NCBI GenBank assembly: GCA_963728975.1
Contig: CAVSMF010000001.1
Span: 1,984,001 to 2,048,000, forward strand
Direction of reading: 5' to 3'
Source: DATFCK01 sp963728975
Lineage (GTDB): Bacteria; Verrucomicrobiota; Verrucomicrobiia; Chthoniobacterales; UBA10450
Length of the DNA: 64,000 bases
A program made the position numbers and the translations under genes. Shown in pieces: positions 37,349-46,424 of this stretch; within the stretch, counting starts at the first letter, position 1; every line of letters begins with the position of its first letter. Under the pieces are notes generated by a model that did no database searches, had not been told where the DNA came from, and saw nothing but the letters and a program-made list of their open reading frames with translations.

Positions 37349-39154
37349 TTAAAACAGTGTCCTAACCTGGTCGAGATGAACGTCGTAGGCGTGAGCTTGG
37401 GTGAGCGCTTCCGCCGCTTGTTTCGGATGTCCCGACTTCGCCAGCAATTGACCGAGTAGTTGCCACGATTCCGCGCGATACCACTCGCTCCGGAGGCAGA
37501 CCGCCAGCTCGTTCGCTGCCCGCGTAGTCGCGCCGGTCTCATCCAACACGTTGACATATCTTTTCTCAATCGACCAGTTAGGTGGCCCGGTATGCGCCGC
37601 CAGCCGCAAACGGAGCAGGTCGGCCCGGCCGCTTTCTTTGTTTTCCAAGACCGCCAGAAGCTCATGCGCTTGCGCCGCAACCAATGGCATATGAATGGCC
37701 CGGGTCAGCAGTTCGCGAGCGGCTTCAAGGTCGTTTTCTTTCAACGCCACCGCCGCCAGATTGATGATGGCAAGAGGTTGCTCCGGGCGCCGCCGAAGCG
37801 CTGCTTCCAAATGCTTTTTTGCCAAATCGAGATGTCCTTCTCGTAATTCCAGGCCGCCAAGATTGATCAGCATCCGGGCGGAATCACCCCCACTGGCAAT
37901 AGTTCGCTCCAAAAATGTTCGCTGATCTTTCCAGTCGAAATTTCGAATGAAAGTGCGAGTGCCCAGAAACAGGGTCCAACAAGCCAGGGCCACAGCAGTC
38001 GCGATGCAAGCGATTTTGGGAAAGCGGATCGCCTGGAGTTGATTTGCGGCAACGACTGCGGCGGCCAGAAAGAGAAATGCGGAAGGTACATAAATCCAGT
38101 GCTCGGCGACCGAGGCGTTCAGGGCAAAGATTCCGCACACGGGAAGATAACTGACGGCGGTAACAACAAGCAGCGCAAAAACGGCGGGGCTACGTCGGCG
38201 AGCGCGAATTGTGAGATAAATAGCGGCGCCGATCAGACACAGACCGGCCAGGGTTTGGAGCTCGCGTCTTGCGGCCGAGTCGGCTGAAGGATGACGGACA
38301 ACCGAGTTCTGGACGTCGCGGTCCATGTGAAGATTTAACGGCAGAAGAATAAGACCGGCGTATTCGGCAACGGCCCGTGCCGTGGTGATCGGACGCACGG
38401 CCAGCGGCGTCCGAGGGCCGAGGACGGGCACTGGATCATGTTCGGCGGGGAGTCGCAGACTCAAATAGCTGACCCAGACAAAGGCCCCCACTACCATCAG
38501 TTGGGCGGCGGCCCGCCGGTTTTTCAGCAAAATAAAAAGGACGATCATCAAGAGCGGAAAGATCAATCCCGTTTCTTTGCTCAGGGCGGCTGATAAAAAT
38601 CCGAGGCCGCTGCCGACCAGGAAGATAAACCTGGCAGAGCCCACCCGGCCAACACTGCGCAGGGCCAGGTAACAGCCGGTGAAGCCAAAAAAGGCGGCTA
38701 ACGGATCGGCCCGTCCTGAAACGTAAACCACGGCAGCGCTTTGGACGGGATGAATGGCCCAGACGAATGCGGCAATGAGGGCGATCCATCCGGCTTTTCT
38801 CCGGTCGCATCCGAAAGCAGCCAGGATCTCGTTCCCCAGCAAAAGCAGCGCGACGGCTGCGGCCGCGTGCAAAAGAATGTTTGTGAAATGATACGGGCCG
38901 GGTTGGAACCCGAACAGGGCATATTCGGCGGTGTACGTCAGCCGCTGCAACGGTCGATAAAAATTGGAAGCTGTGGCATCGACAAAAAGGTAATGGTTAA
39001 AACCCTCGGGGATGAGCCGCCAGCTGCGGATTAGCGGATCGCGCAGAACCAGAGCGGTATCGTCCCAGACAAATCCATTGTGTAGGGCTGGGAGATAGCT
39101 TGCCACCACCGCGACAATCAGGATTGGAGCGGCCAGCCATTTTTTTATTGTCAC
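37349..39154 (-). CDS. TMTC-like membrane protein with C-terminal TPRs
   Basis: 601 residues. About ten membrane helices follow the start IKKWLAAPILIVAVVASYLP, with the TMTC signature FVWDDTALVLRDP near the N-terminus, NFYRPLQRLTYTAEY, and HPVQSAAVVYVSGRADPLAA. The C-terminal third holds TPRs (ARMLINLGGLELREGHLDLA, PLAIINLAAVALKENDLE). Eukaryotic TMTC proteins are O-mannosyltransferases of the GT-C type; the bacterial substrate is unknown. It is convergent with the MFS gene (39 bases) and divergent from the L,D-transpeptidase. Confidence 0.8.
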   Translation of the reverse strand: MTIKKWLAAPILIVAVVASYLPALHNGFVWDDTALVLRDPLIRSWRLIPEGFNHYLFVDATASNFYRPLQRLTYTAEYALFGFQPGPYHFTNILLHAAAAVALLLLGNEILAAFGCDRRKAGWIALIAAFVWAIHPVQSAAVVYVSGRADPLAAFFGFTGCYLALRSVGRVGSARFIFLVGSGLGFLSAALSKETGLIFPLLMIVLFILLKNRRAAAQLMVVGAFVWVSYLSLRLPAEHDPVPVLGPRTPLAVRPITTARAVAEYAGLILLPLNLHMDRDVQNSVVRHPSADSAARRELQTLAGLCLIGAAIYLTIRARRRSPAVFALLVVTAVSYLPVCGIFALNASVAEHWIYVPSAFLFLAAAVVAANQLQAIRFPKIACIATAVALACWTLFLGTRTFIRNFDWKDQRTFLERTIASGGDSARMLINLGGLELREGHLDLAKKHLEAALRRRPEQPLAIINLAAVALKENDLEAARELLTRAIHMPLVAAQAHELLAVLENKESGRADLLRLRLAAHTGPPNWSIEKRYVNVLDETGATTRAANELAVCLRSEWYRAESWQLLGQLLAKSGHPKQAAEALTQAHAYDVHLDQVRTLF

Positions 39155-39198
39155 AAGAAATTGGACGGAATTAGAGCCGTAACCGTCTAGAGTGGGGA

Positions 39199-39981
39199 AT
39201 GTTTGTCGCGACAGTTCGCCGGAGCATGGTTTCGGGGTTGCTGCTGCTGCTGGTGCTGGTGGGGAGCAATGCCCGTGCCGACGGTGTTCCGCGAGATTGC
39301 ACGCAACTCATCGTGGCGGTCGGGCCGAACTGGGATGCAATGCACGGTCGGATGCGATTGTTCGAGCGGGAGAGGGCGGACCAGCCTTGGCGAGGTGTCA
39401 GCTCCGTTTTTCCGGTGTTGTTTGGCAAGAACGGCCTGGCTTGGGGAACCGGCCTGGCCGGTCAAGACCAAGGCGGTTTGCGAAAACAGGAACGAGACGG
39501 CCGCGCTCCGGCAGGAATTTTCAGCATCGGAAAAATTTATACCTACGATGCCCGGCTGCCGGCCGGGGCCGATTATCCGTATCATCAGGTGACTCCGGCT
39601 GACGCGTGGATCGATGATGTGACCAGTCCTGATTACAATCGGTTTGTCACGATCGAGGACCCATCCCATCCGCCGCCCTGGTTTGAACGGCAGAAGATGC
39701 GGCACCACGATTTTGCCTACCGCTGGCTGATTGAGATCCGGCACAATTCCGATCCTCCCGTGCCCGGCGAAGGGAGCGCGATTTTTTTTCACATCCGCCG
39801 CGGGATAAACCGCCCAACGGCTGGTTGTACAACGATGGCCGAAAAGAACCTCGTTCGCTTGATTCGCTGGCTTCGGGCCCCGCGGCATCCCTGTTATGCG
39901 CTGCTCCCCCAAATGGAGTACGAGCGAAAATGGCGGGCTTGGAATATGCCTTCCCCGGACCAGTTGGGCCAGCACGAATAA
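39199..39981 (+). CDS. L,D-transpeptidase (YkuD family)
   Basis: 260 residues. A signal peptide (MVSGLLLLLVLVGSNARADG, possibly starting at the ATG nine codons in) precedes a YkuD-type domain. SAIFFHIRRG...TAGCTTM holds the catalytic histidine and cysteine (HxxxG...GCxxM). GRAPAGIFSIGKIYTYD and YNRFVTIEDP match the exported L,D-transpeptidase pattern. It should cross-link peptidoglycan or attach a protein to it. It is divergent from the TMTC-like gene with only 44 bases between starts. Confidence 0.85.
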   Translation: MFVATVRRSMVSGLLLLLVLVGSNARADGVPRDCTQLIVAVGPNWDAMHGRMRLFERERADQPWRGVSSVFPVLFGKNGLAWGTGLAGQDQGGLRKQERDGRAPAGIFSIGKIYTYDARLPAGADYPYHQVTPADAWIDDVTSPDYNRFVTIEDPSHPPPWFERQKMRHHDFAYRWLIEIRHNSDPPVPGEGSAIFFHIRRGINRPTAGCTTMAEKNLVRLIRWLRAPRHPCYALLPQMEYERKWRAWNMPSPDQLGQHE

Positions 39982-40029
39982 TTCGCACGGAATTATTGAT
40001 TTCGGCGTTTGCTGTATTTTATTGTCGTT

Positions 40030-40329
40030 ATGCGACGCCCAAATCCACAGTCAGAATCAAACATTCGGCGTATTGATACGAAAGCCCGTGCAAAAAAACA
40101 AACGCACGGATTTCAGGTGCATTTTATTCGCGGAAACCAATCCGTGACCAAAATGTTCAGCGATTCGGTCTACGGCGGCAAAGCAGCAGCCCGTCGAGCC
40201 GCCCGAAAATTCAAACGCAGCGCGATGGCTGGCTTGTCCAGAACAAGCCGACCAACTTCCCGGAAGGCAAAACGCCGGCCGGCGCGGAAGGCGCGCCGTC
40301 GCGCCACTCGCAAAACCAGACGCCGTTAA
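40030..40329 (+). CDS. Small AP2-like protein with arginine/lysine-rich tail
   Basis: 99 residues from ATG 40030. Residues about 27-62 (HGFQVHFIRGNQSVTKMF, then SDSVYGGKAAARRAARKFK) resemble the AP2 DNA-binding fold of small bacterial proteins, in which GGKxxAxxAA is typical. The last 35 residues are almost all Arg, Lys, Ala, Ser and Thr (SRKAKRRPARKARRRATRKT), a histone-like tail. The protein is extremely basic, so nucleic-acid binding is likely. Its stop overlaps the stop of the convergent RsmA-Nudix gene by 4 bases. Assignment is by recalled motif only. Confidence 0.55.
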   Translation: MRRPNPQSESNIRRIDTKARAKKQTHGFQVHFIRGNQSVTKMFSDSVYGGKAAARRAARKFKRSAMAGLSRTSRPTSRKAKRRPARKARRRATRKTRRR

Positions 40330-41666
40330 CGTCTGCTGGTTTCGCGCCAGGCGTTCCAGCACTCGACGAAGCCGGGAGCGAAATCGCGGGGGCGCGCTGC
40401 AATCCAGCCGCTGACAATTGCAGGGGGAAAGAACCTGCCGATATCCACCTCGGCCCGGTCGAGGTGGAGTGCGCCCTCATACCGGCCGCGGTAGAGCCAG
40501 ATGAACTCCTGTCCGGTGCGGTCCGACGCCGGGAGTTTGGCCACTCTCTCCACCGGAACGGAGATTCCCAGCTCTTCCTTCAGCTCCCGGCGAGCGGCGT
40601 CATCGTACTCTTCGCCGGCTCGGAGGTGGCCTGCCGCGCTCGAGTCCCATAACAGCGGGTGCCGGTCCTTCCACCGGGAACGCTTTTGCAAAAAGACCTC
40701 GTCCGCCCGGTTGAAAATCAGGATGTGAACCGCCCGGTGACGCAAGTTATCCCCATGTACTTTCGCTCGCGGCGCAGGGTAGAGAACTTGATCGTTCTGG
40801 TCGACTACCGGGAACAGTTCCGCCAGCTCCTGAAGCGGTTCGGAAGCGGGAATTGGACGGACGTAGTTGGTCAAGGCAATCCATTTATGAAGAGAAACAG
40901 CTTCTGCCCGTACCCGCTGATCCAGTCCCAGCGCGTTGGCGGCTTCCGGCCAGGCTGTGATCTCCGGCCGAAGCAATTTGCCGAGCTGCTTGCGGCGCTG
41001 CGAAAACCCGCGCCGGACTAGGCTGGCAAAGAGCGCGTGATCGCATGGCGGAAGTTCGGTTTCATCCCGGGGGGTAATTCGCACAATGGCGGAGCCAACG
41101 TCGGGACGGGGGACAAAAACGCTTGCTGGGATTGTTCGCAGCAATTCGACGTGATAATGCAGTTGAACGAGAAGGGTGAGTGCGCCGTATTCCTTGGTCG
41201 CCGGCGCGGCCGAAAGCCGGAGCGCCATCTCTCGTTGTAACATCAACAACGAAAGCGATATAGGGCTCGGATATTCCAGAAACTTCAGCAGGAGTTGACT
41301 GGATATATAATAAGGCAGGTTCCCAATCAATTTTACCGGCGGCTTGGTAAAGAGCGTCCGGACATCCAGGTCGAGGGCGTCTTCATGCCTGATTTCGAGC
41401 CGTGGATCGGGGTAGCGGGACCGCAAAAACTTGGCCAGGCGCCCATCTTTCTCGATCGCCAACACCTCTGCCCCTGTAGCCAGCAAAAACCCGGTTAGCG
41501 CACCGAGGCCGGGGCCGATTTCCAAAACGTAATCGTTCGGTTTTGCCCCGATCTGATCGACAATCCAGCGACTCAGGTTTTGGTCGTGGAGAAAATTTTG
41601 TCCCAGGCTCTTTACCGGGGAGACCCCGATCTCCTCCAGCGTGGCAACCAGCTCGGACAGCTTCAT
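40326..41666 (-). CDS. rsmA: RsmA (KsgA) 16S rRNA dimethyltransferase fused to a Nudix hydrolase
   Basis: 446 residues from ATG 41666. Residues 1 to about 262 are a complete RsmA: SLGQNFL, the SAM loop IGPGLGALTGF, the catalytic NLPYYISS and VFVPRPDVGSAIVRI, then RRGFSQRRKQL. RsmA dimethylates the two adjacent adenines in helix 45 of 16S rRNA. A further 180 residues form a Nudix domain with an intact box (GHLRAGEEYDDAARRELKEE). No stop or spacer separates them. The Nudix part resembles IPP-isomerase-like enzymes (HILIFNRADEVFLQKRS); its substrate is unknown. Upstream codons to 41753 lack similarity. Confidence 0.9.
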   Translation of the reverse strand: MKLSELVATLEEIGVSPVKSLGQNFLHDQNLSRWIVDQIGAKPNDYVLEIGPGLGALTGFLLATGAEVLAIEKDGRLAKFLRSRYPDPRLEIRHEDALDLDVRTLFTKPPVKLIGNLPYYISSQLLLKFLEYPSPISLSLLMLQREMALRLSAAPATKEYGALTLLVQLHYHVELLRTIPASVFVPRPDVGSAIVRITPRDETELPPCDHALFASLVRRGFSQRRKQLGKLLRPEITAWPEAANALGLDQRVRAEAVSLHKWIALTNYVRPIPASEPLQELAELFPVVDQNDQVLYPAPRAKVHGDNLRHRAVHILIFNRADEVFLQKRSRWKDRHPLLWDSSAAGHLRAGEEYDDAARRELKEELGISVPVERVAKLPASDRTGQEFIWLYRGRYEGALHLDRAEVDIGRFFPPAIVSGWIAARPRDFAPGFVECWNAWRETSRR

Positions 41667-41770
41667 GGAACGAGAAGACGCAACCAAAAATGAAGCGGGA
41701 AAACTCGAACTCTGTTCACAAAAAGGTGTGAACAAACCGCCTTCCGAAGCCAAAGTTGTTCACAAGTTAT

Positions 41771-42976
41771 TCAACGCCGCAGGCGGGCCCTCTTCCGGCG
41801 CCCGCGGGATGGCGTTGCCGGCTCCGACTTTTCGTGTTTTCTATCCAGTAAAGCCGGCCGTGGCGATTTCCTTCGGCTGGTTAAATAGGTTCGCCGGGCA
41901 TCACTGAGGGAAGCCCCTTCCAGGAAATAGGCGATGGCGGCCCGTCCAATGGCATAGGTGCCCGCGCCCGCCACCATTCCGGAAACGAGGTTGCCCCACC
42001 CGGGAAAGAACTTCAGGATGGCCCTGGCGCCTTGCCGGAAAAGCATTCCGGCGCCCACGTTCACCCCCAGGGCGGCGATAAACTCGGTGGCGGCGCGCAG
42101 GCTGCGTTCACGTCCGCTGACATACATGATGCCGGAGACCATGACGAGCTGGAGAGTGGTAAGAATTGGCAGATCGGCCAGAGGAATGGGTTGAGCTCCA
42201 ATTGCCGTGCAAATCGCAGTGGTGGATTTGACCAGCAGCTGCGCGATCTCGGCTTGCGACGCGCGATTTCCCGAAATCCGGGCCATCTCGAGGCGCGCTT
42301 CATTGGGAAGGCGCGGCGCGATCAAGGAGATAACCGCCTGGGCTTCCTCTTGTCCCCCAACAGCAAACCCGCCAGCCAAACCCTGGTTGCTTTCCAAGCT
42401 TGATTCCAGGAGGGTTTTCAGCGTTGCCGCGCGCTCGGATGCTTCGTTCTTGAGCTCGCGAGCTTGCGAAGTTTCGCCGGCCGTCTGACTCAACACGATT
42501 CCAATTACTTCCGTGCCGGATCGTTTCCGATCGTTCCAGCCTAATACAGTGACAGCGTTCTCAAGAGAGCCCTTGCGGATTTTTCGCTGTTCCGCGTCGG
42601 CAACGAAAAACAGGAAGTCAGCTGGCAGCCGTTCCAATTCCGTCCGAATATCTTCCGCTAAATGGGTCCCGATGTCTCGCGCGTCGAGCACGGAAATCGT
42701 CCCACGATCAGGCAGGCTGAACTCCTGCCAAAGACGAGTTTCCGTCGATCTCTCGGGCGATTCGAGATTGACGAAGCCCGGAAAAAGAGCGGCTACGATC
42801 TGCCCGATGGTTGTTTTACTCGGGCCTGTAAATAGAAACCGGGGCGGACGTTGCTGCAGGAACAATTGCTTCAGCGGCGTTAGTTCGTTCAATATCGGTT
42901 TTTGGATCGTGGCGGGCAGTCTTCCGATAAAACTTTCGAGTCGCTCCACGACGTGAAGAAGCAGTGGCTGATTCAT
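41771..42976 (-). CDS. DUF697-type membrane protein with degenerate P-loop region
   Basis: 401 residues. The N-terminal half has a GTPase-like layout, but the phosphate loop reads FTGPSKTTIGQ rather than GxxxxGKS, and the NKxD motif is not evident; SVLDARDIG could correspond to a DxxG region. The C-terminal half (about 240-370) is a DUF697-like membrane domain with paired helices (LPILTTLQLVMVSGIMYV, AALGVNVGAGMLF, GMVAGAGTYAIGRAAIAYF). The tail is strongly basic. Likely an inner-membrane GTPase relative that has lost or changed nucleotide binding. Confidence 0.65.
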   Translation of the reverse strand: MNQPLLLHVVERLESFIGRLPATIQKPILNELTPLKQLFLQQRPPRFLFTGPSKTTIGQIVAALFPGFVNLESPERSTETRLWQEFSLPDRGTISVLDARDIGTHLAEDIRTELERLPADFLFFVADAEQRKIRKGSLENAVTVLGWNDRKRSGTEVIGIVLSQTAGETSQARELKNEASERAATLKTLLESSLESNQGLAGGFAVGGQEEAQAVISLIAPRLPNEARLEMARISGNRASQAEIAQLLVKSTTAICTAIGAQPIPLADLPILTTLQLVMVSGIMYVSGRERSLRAATEFIAALGVNVGAGMLFRQGARAILKFFPGWGNLVSGMVAGAGTYAIGRAAIAYFLEGASLSDARRTYLTSRRKSPRPALLDRKHEKSEPATPSRGRRKRARLRR

Positions 42977-43034
42977 TCAAATCGAACCTTAGTTTCAGCG
43001 CGGGAATTTGCCAGTCGCACTACAGGTTTCATCA

Positions 43035-43194
43035 ATCTGGAAACCAGGAAGCCAGGAAAGAATCTCTTAGGAACGCAGGAAAGCAGGAACTCGATGCGAT
43101 ATGGTTATTTCTTCGACGCGGCTCTGTTCATCAGCGATCGATTTTCTTCCCGTCCTCGTTCCGAACAATCTTCGTGGCTTCCTGGTTTCCAGAT
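43035..43194. repeat. Perfect 19-bp inverted repeat with 122-bp spacer
   Basis: ATCTGGAAACCAGGAAGCC (43035-43053) is exactly reverse-complemented at 43176-43194. The family is shared with 10132-10302. It fills the gap between the DUF697 gene and transketolase; nothing else is seen in 42977-43252. Confidence 0.75.
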
Positions 43195-43252
43195 CAAATC
43201 GAAATTCGGGCTTTCCATTGGGAATCTGAAATCATACAGCTAACGTCTCTCC

Positions 43253-45238
43253 ATGAGCCTGAACATCGAGATTCTTTCCAGGGCGGCCGATGAAGCGCGC
43301 GGCCTCTGCATGGACGCGGTCCAGGCATCCCAATCGGGGCATCTTGGTCTGCCGCTCGGTTGTGCGGAAATGGGCGCTGTCTTATACGGATACGCTCTGC
43401 ACCATAATCCCGATCAGCCGCGTTGGATCAACCGCGACTATTTCGTTCTCTCCGCCGGGCACGGGAGCATGTTCCTTTACGCCTGGTTGCACCTGAGCGG
43501 GTACGATTTGCCGATGTCGGAAATCAAGCGTTTCCGGCAATTGCATTCCAAAACGCCGGGTCATCCCGAGTTTTTCGAGACTCCCGGAGTGGAATGCACC
43601 ACCGGCCCGCTCGGCCAGGGGGTCGGGAACGCGGTCGGTATTGCCGTGGCGATGAAAATGGCGGCAGCCCGCTTCAACACCGGCGAGCACCGAATCTTCG
43701 ACCAGCACGTGATCTGTCTGGCCGGCGACGGCTGTATGCAGGAAGGAGTCGCGTCCGAAGCCAGCGCTTTTGCCGGTCATTTCGGTCTCGATAATCTGAT
43801 TCTGATCTATGATTCCAATGCTGTGACCCTCGACGCCGCGGCCAAAGTCACCCAGAGCGAGGATACCGGCCAGCGATTTAAGGCTTATGGGTTCGACGTC
43901 CAGGAAATCGATGGCCAGGATATGCAGCAATTTCTCGACGCCCTCAACGTGGCCAAGGAGCGGGATAACGGAAAACCGCAGCTCATCATTGCTCACACTT
44001 TGATCGGGAAAGGCATTCCCGAAGTGGCCGGCACCTACAAGGCCCATGGAGAAGCCGGAGCCAAATACGTTGATGCCGCCCGCAAAGGGCTCGGTTTACC
44101 GGACGAACATTATTATGTCTCGGAACAGACAAGAAAATATTTCGCCGAGCACAAAAAGAAGTTGTTGGCTGATTACGAGCGCTGGGAAAAATCGTACCAG
44201 GACTGGCGCAAGAAAAATCCTGAACTGGCGCAGCTGCTGACCGACGGAATCGAGAGGAACGTTCCGGCCGATCTTTTATCCAGGATTCCGGAGTTTCCCA
44301 AGGACGCCAAGCTGGCTACGCGCAAAGCCGGCAGTGAAGCCCTGCAACCGATTGCCCAGGCGATGCCATTGTTCACCAGCGGCAGTGCCGACCTTCACGG
44401 ATCGACCTTGAATTACATTAAGGAGGGCGGCGATTTCACCCGTGACAATCCGAAAGGGCGCAACATCCATTTCGGGATTCGCGAACATGGCATGTGCGCA
44501 ATCATGAACGGGATTTCTTATCATGGGATTTTTCGGGCGTCGGGCGCGACTTTCCTGGTCTTCACCGATTATTGCCGGGCTTCCATCCGGCTGGCCGCCC
44601 TGTCGCGGCTGCCTAACATTTACATTTTTACCCACGACTCGATCGGGGTTGGCGAAGACGGCCCCACTCACGAGCCGGTGGAGACGGTCAGCTCGGTCCG
44701 GGTGATGCCGCAGATCGATGTCATTCGTCCGGCCGATCCGGAAGAAACAGCGGGCGCGTTCGTCGCTGCCGCCCAACGAACCGATGGTCCAACCTTGTTG
44801 GCCCTGACCCGCCAGACCGTTCCGATGTTGAACGAGATCGAGGTAAAATTGCGCCGGGAAGGCGTCGCCCAAGGCGGCTACGTCGCGAAAAAGGAAAACG
44901 GAAAACTTGATCTCATCATTCTGTCGTGCGGAAGCGAGCTCCAGCACGCGATGGCTGCCGCCAAAGAATTGGGGGACGGTGTCCGGGTGGTCTCGATGCC
45001 GTGCTTCGAACGGTTCAATCGCCAACCGGCCGAATATCGGGAGGAAGTGCTTCCGAAATCCTGCCGGAAACGCGTGGCCATTGAAGCAGGCGTACCCGAC
45101 ACCTGGTGGCAGTATGTCGGTCTCGACGGAAAAGTAATCGGTCTCCACCGTTTCGGGTTGAGCGCTCCCGGCGCCCAGGTCATGAAAGAATTCGGCATCG
45201 ATGCCGAGCACGTTATCGCGGCGGCGAAAACTCTCTGA
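43253..45238 (+). CDS. tkt: Transketolase
   Basis: 661 residues, full length. The thiamine-diphosphate motif is GDGCMQEGVASEAS...YDSN; QSGHLGLPLGCAEM and TTGPLGQGVGNAVG are N-terminal landmarks. The pyrimidine-binding region is FREHGMCAIMNG-like (FGIREHGMCAIMNGISYHG), and DSIGVGEDGPTHEPVE is the conserved transketolase segment. Transfers two-carbon units between sugar phosphates in the pentose phosphate pathway. ATG 43253 has no visible Shine-Dalgarno. Confidence 0.97.
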   Translation: MSLNIEILSRAADEARGLCMDAVQASQSGHLGLPLGCAEMGAVLYGYALHHNPDQPRWINRDYFVLSAGHGSMFLYAWLHLSGYDLPMSEIKRFRQLHSKTPGHPEFFETPGVECTTGPLGQGVGNAVGIAVAMKMAAARFNTGEHRIFDQHVICLAGDGCMQEGVASEASAFAGHFGLDNLILIYDSNAVTLDAAAKVTQSEDTGQRFKAYGFDVQEIDGQDMQQFLDALNVAKERDNGKPQLIIAHTLIGKGIPEVAGTYKAHGEAGAKYVDAARKGLGLPDEHYYVSEQTRKYFAEHKKKLLADYERWEKSYQDWRKKNPELAQLLTDGIERNVPADLLSRIPEFPKDAKLATRKAGSEALQPIAQAMPLFTSGSADLHGSTLNYIKEGGDFTRDNPKGRNIHFGIREHGMCAIMNGISYHGIFRASGATFLVFTDYCRASIRLAALSRLPNIYIFTHDSIGVGEDGPTHEPVETVSSVRVMPQIDVIRPADPEETAGAFVAAAQRTDGPTLLALTRQTVPMLNEIEVKLRREGVAQGGYVAKKENGKLDLIILSCGSELQHAMAAAKELGDGVRVVSMPCFERFNRQPAEYREEVLPKSCRKRVAIEAGVPDTWWQYVGLDGKVIGLHRFGLSAPGAQVMKEFGIDAEHVIAAAKTL

Positions 45239-45319
45239 GGGACCGCGCGGGCACGTCTCCGTCCCGGCGGCATGGTGTCAGACGGGCTTGGTCAGCGGGT
45301 GTCCCGCGAATTTTGATTT

Positions 45320-46162
45320 TTACGATTCCTGGTTACCGAGCCCAAGCGCCTGCACGGTCGGTTCATCGATCGCGCTGGTCACTTCCAGGTCGTGATCGCG
45401 CTGGTAGGAGGCAAGCGCGTCTCGGGTCTGATTACCTAACTGGCCGTCGACGTCGCCGGTGTAATAGCCCTGATCTTGAAGCGCTTCCTGCACGTTCACC
45501 ACCACCTGATCTGGGGGAAGGTTCCAGTAGGCGTAGATCGGCCCATCCCAAGCATAAACGTCGAATGCGGGATTATATCCCCACGCCGGAAACCAGTAAC
45601 CGTCGTTCCAGTACCAGTAACCACCGCCAACAAGGACGAAGTTATCATAATGGCCCGCCCACCAGACGTGATCGTGCCAGACGCGATGGTAGCCTGCGAA
45701 CACGGCACGGCTGCTTCGCCAGTGCGCGCCACCCCGCCAGCGTCCCCCAAAGCGGCTCCGTCCTGCCAATCGACCGACGCCCGCGCGTCGTCCCAGAGCG
45801 TTGCCCCGGCGACCTGCTTGGAGACCACGATGGCCCTGTCCTTTCAATCCGCGCCCGGCAGTTCCGCGCCGCGCATTCAGACCGTGTTGTCCCCCCTTGG
45901 CTCCGCGCTGTGAATTAAGGCCACGCTGGCCATGACCAGTTTGACCGCCTCCACTCCTGCGGGCAGATCGCATTCCATGACCGCCACCTCCGCCTCCACC
46001 GCCCAAATGCGCACCTCTCGCGCCGCCACCGCGACCGCCGCCACCTCCGGAGTGGGCCGCTTTTCCGCCGCCGCCTCCCCCTCCATTCTTTTTGCCGGCA
46101 GAGGCCAGTTGAGGAGATGCCAGACCTAAAAACAGACAAAAACAGATCGCGCCAATTCTCAT
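45320..46162 (-). CDS. Exported Gly/Arg-rich protein with peptidoglycan-binding domain
   Basis: 280 residues. Signal peptide MRIGAICFCLFLGLASPQLASA, then a low-complexity Gly/Arg/His region (about 24-150), then an aromatic stretch (HDHVWWAGHYDNF, YWYWNDGYWFPAWGYNP) and a C-terminal PG_binding_1-like domain (VQEALQDQGYYTGDVDGQLG, TRDALASYQRDHDLEVT). The aromatic part resembles YXWXNDGYW segments in other envelope proteins. Probably an outer-surface or periplasmic cell-wall protein. ATG 46162 gives a canonical signal peptide. Confidence 0.78.
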   Translation of the reverse strand: MRIGAICFCLFLGLASPQLASAGKKNGGGGGGGKAAHSGGGGGRGGGARGAHLGGGGGGGGHGMRSARRSGGGQTGHGQRGLNSQRGAKGGQHGLNARRGTAGRGLKGQGHRGLQAGRRGNALGRRAGVGRLAGRSRFGGRWRGGAHWRSSRAVFAGYHRVWHDHVWWAGHYDNFVLVGGGYWYWNDGYWFPAWGYNPAFDVYAWDGPIYAYWNLPPDQVVVNVQEALQDQGYYTGDVDGQLGNQTRDALASYQRDHDLEVTSAIDEPTVQALGLGNQES

Positions 46163-46424
46163 ACTTGTGCTGAAGTTGATCCGAGTAGATCAAAATCCAA
46201 AGGACCTAGCAAGCGACAATTGATTTCGCAGCGCATTCCAAGTCGGGAGCATTTCGAGAACAGACCTGGGATGTGTCGCCCAACGCACTCTGTTGCCGAA
46301 TGTTATGGCCGGAAGCCGAACTCGGCCACTCGGCGGAGTGACATCCATAACTAACGATCAATAGGTTACCAGCGCAGTCCAAACGATCTTGACAATGAGG
46401 TGAGGGTTTGTTTCGAATCGTGCC

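Noticed and set aside
46389..46416. TTGACA upstream of the YARHG gene as a promoter
   Set aside because: No acceptable -10 box at 15-19 bases.
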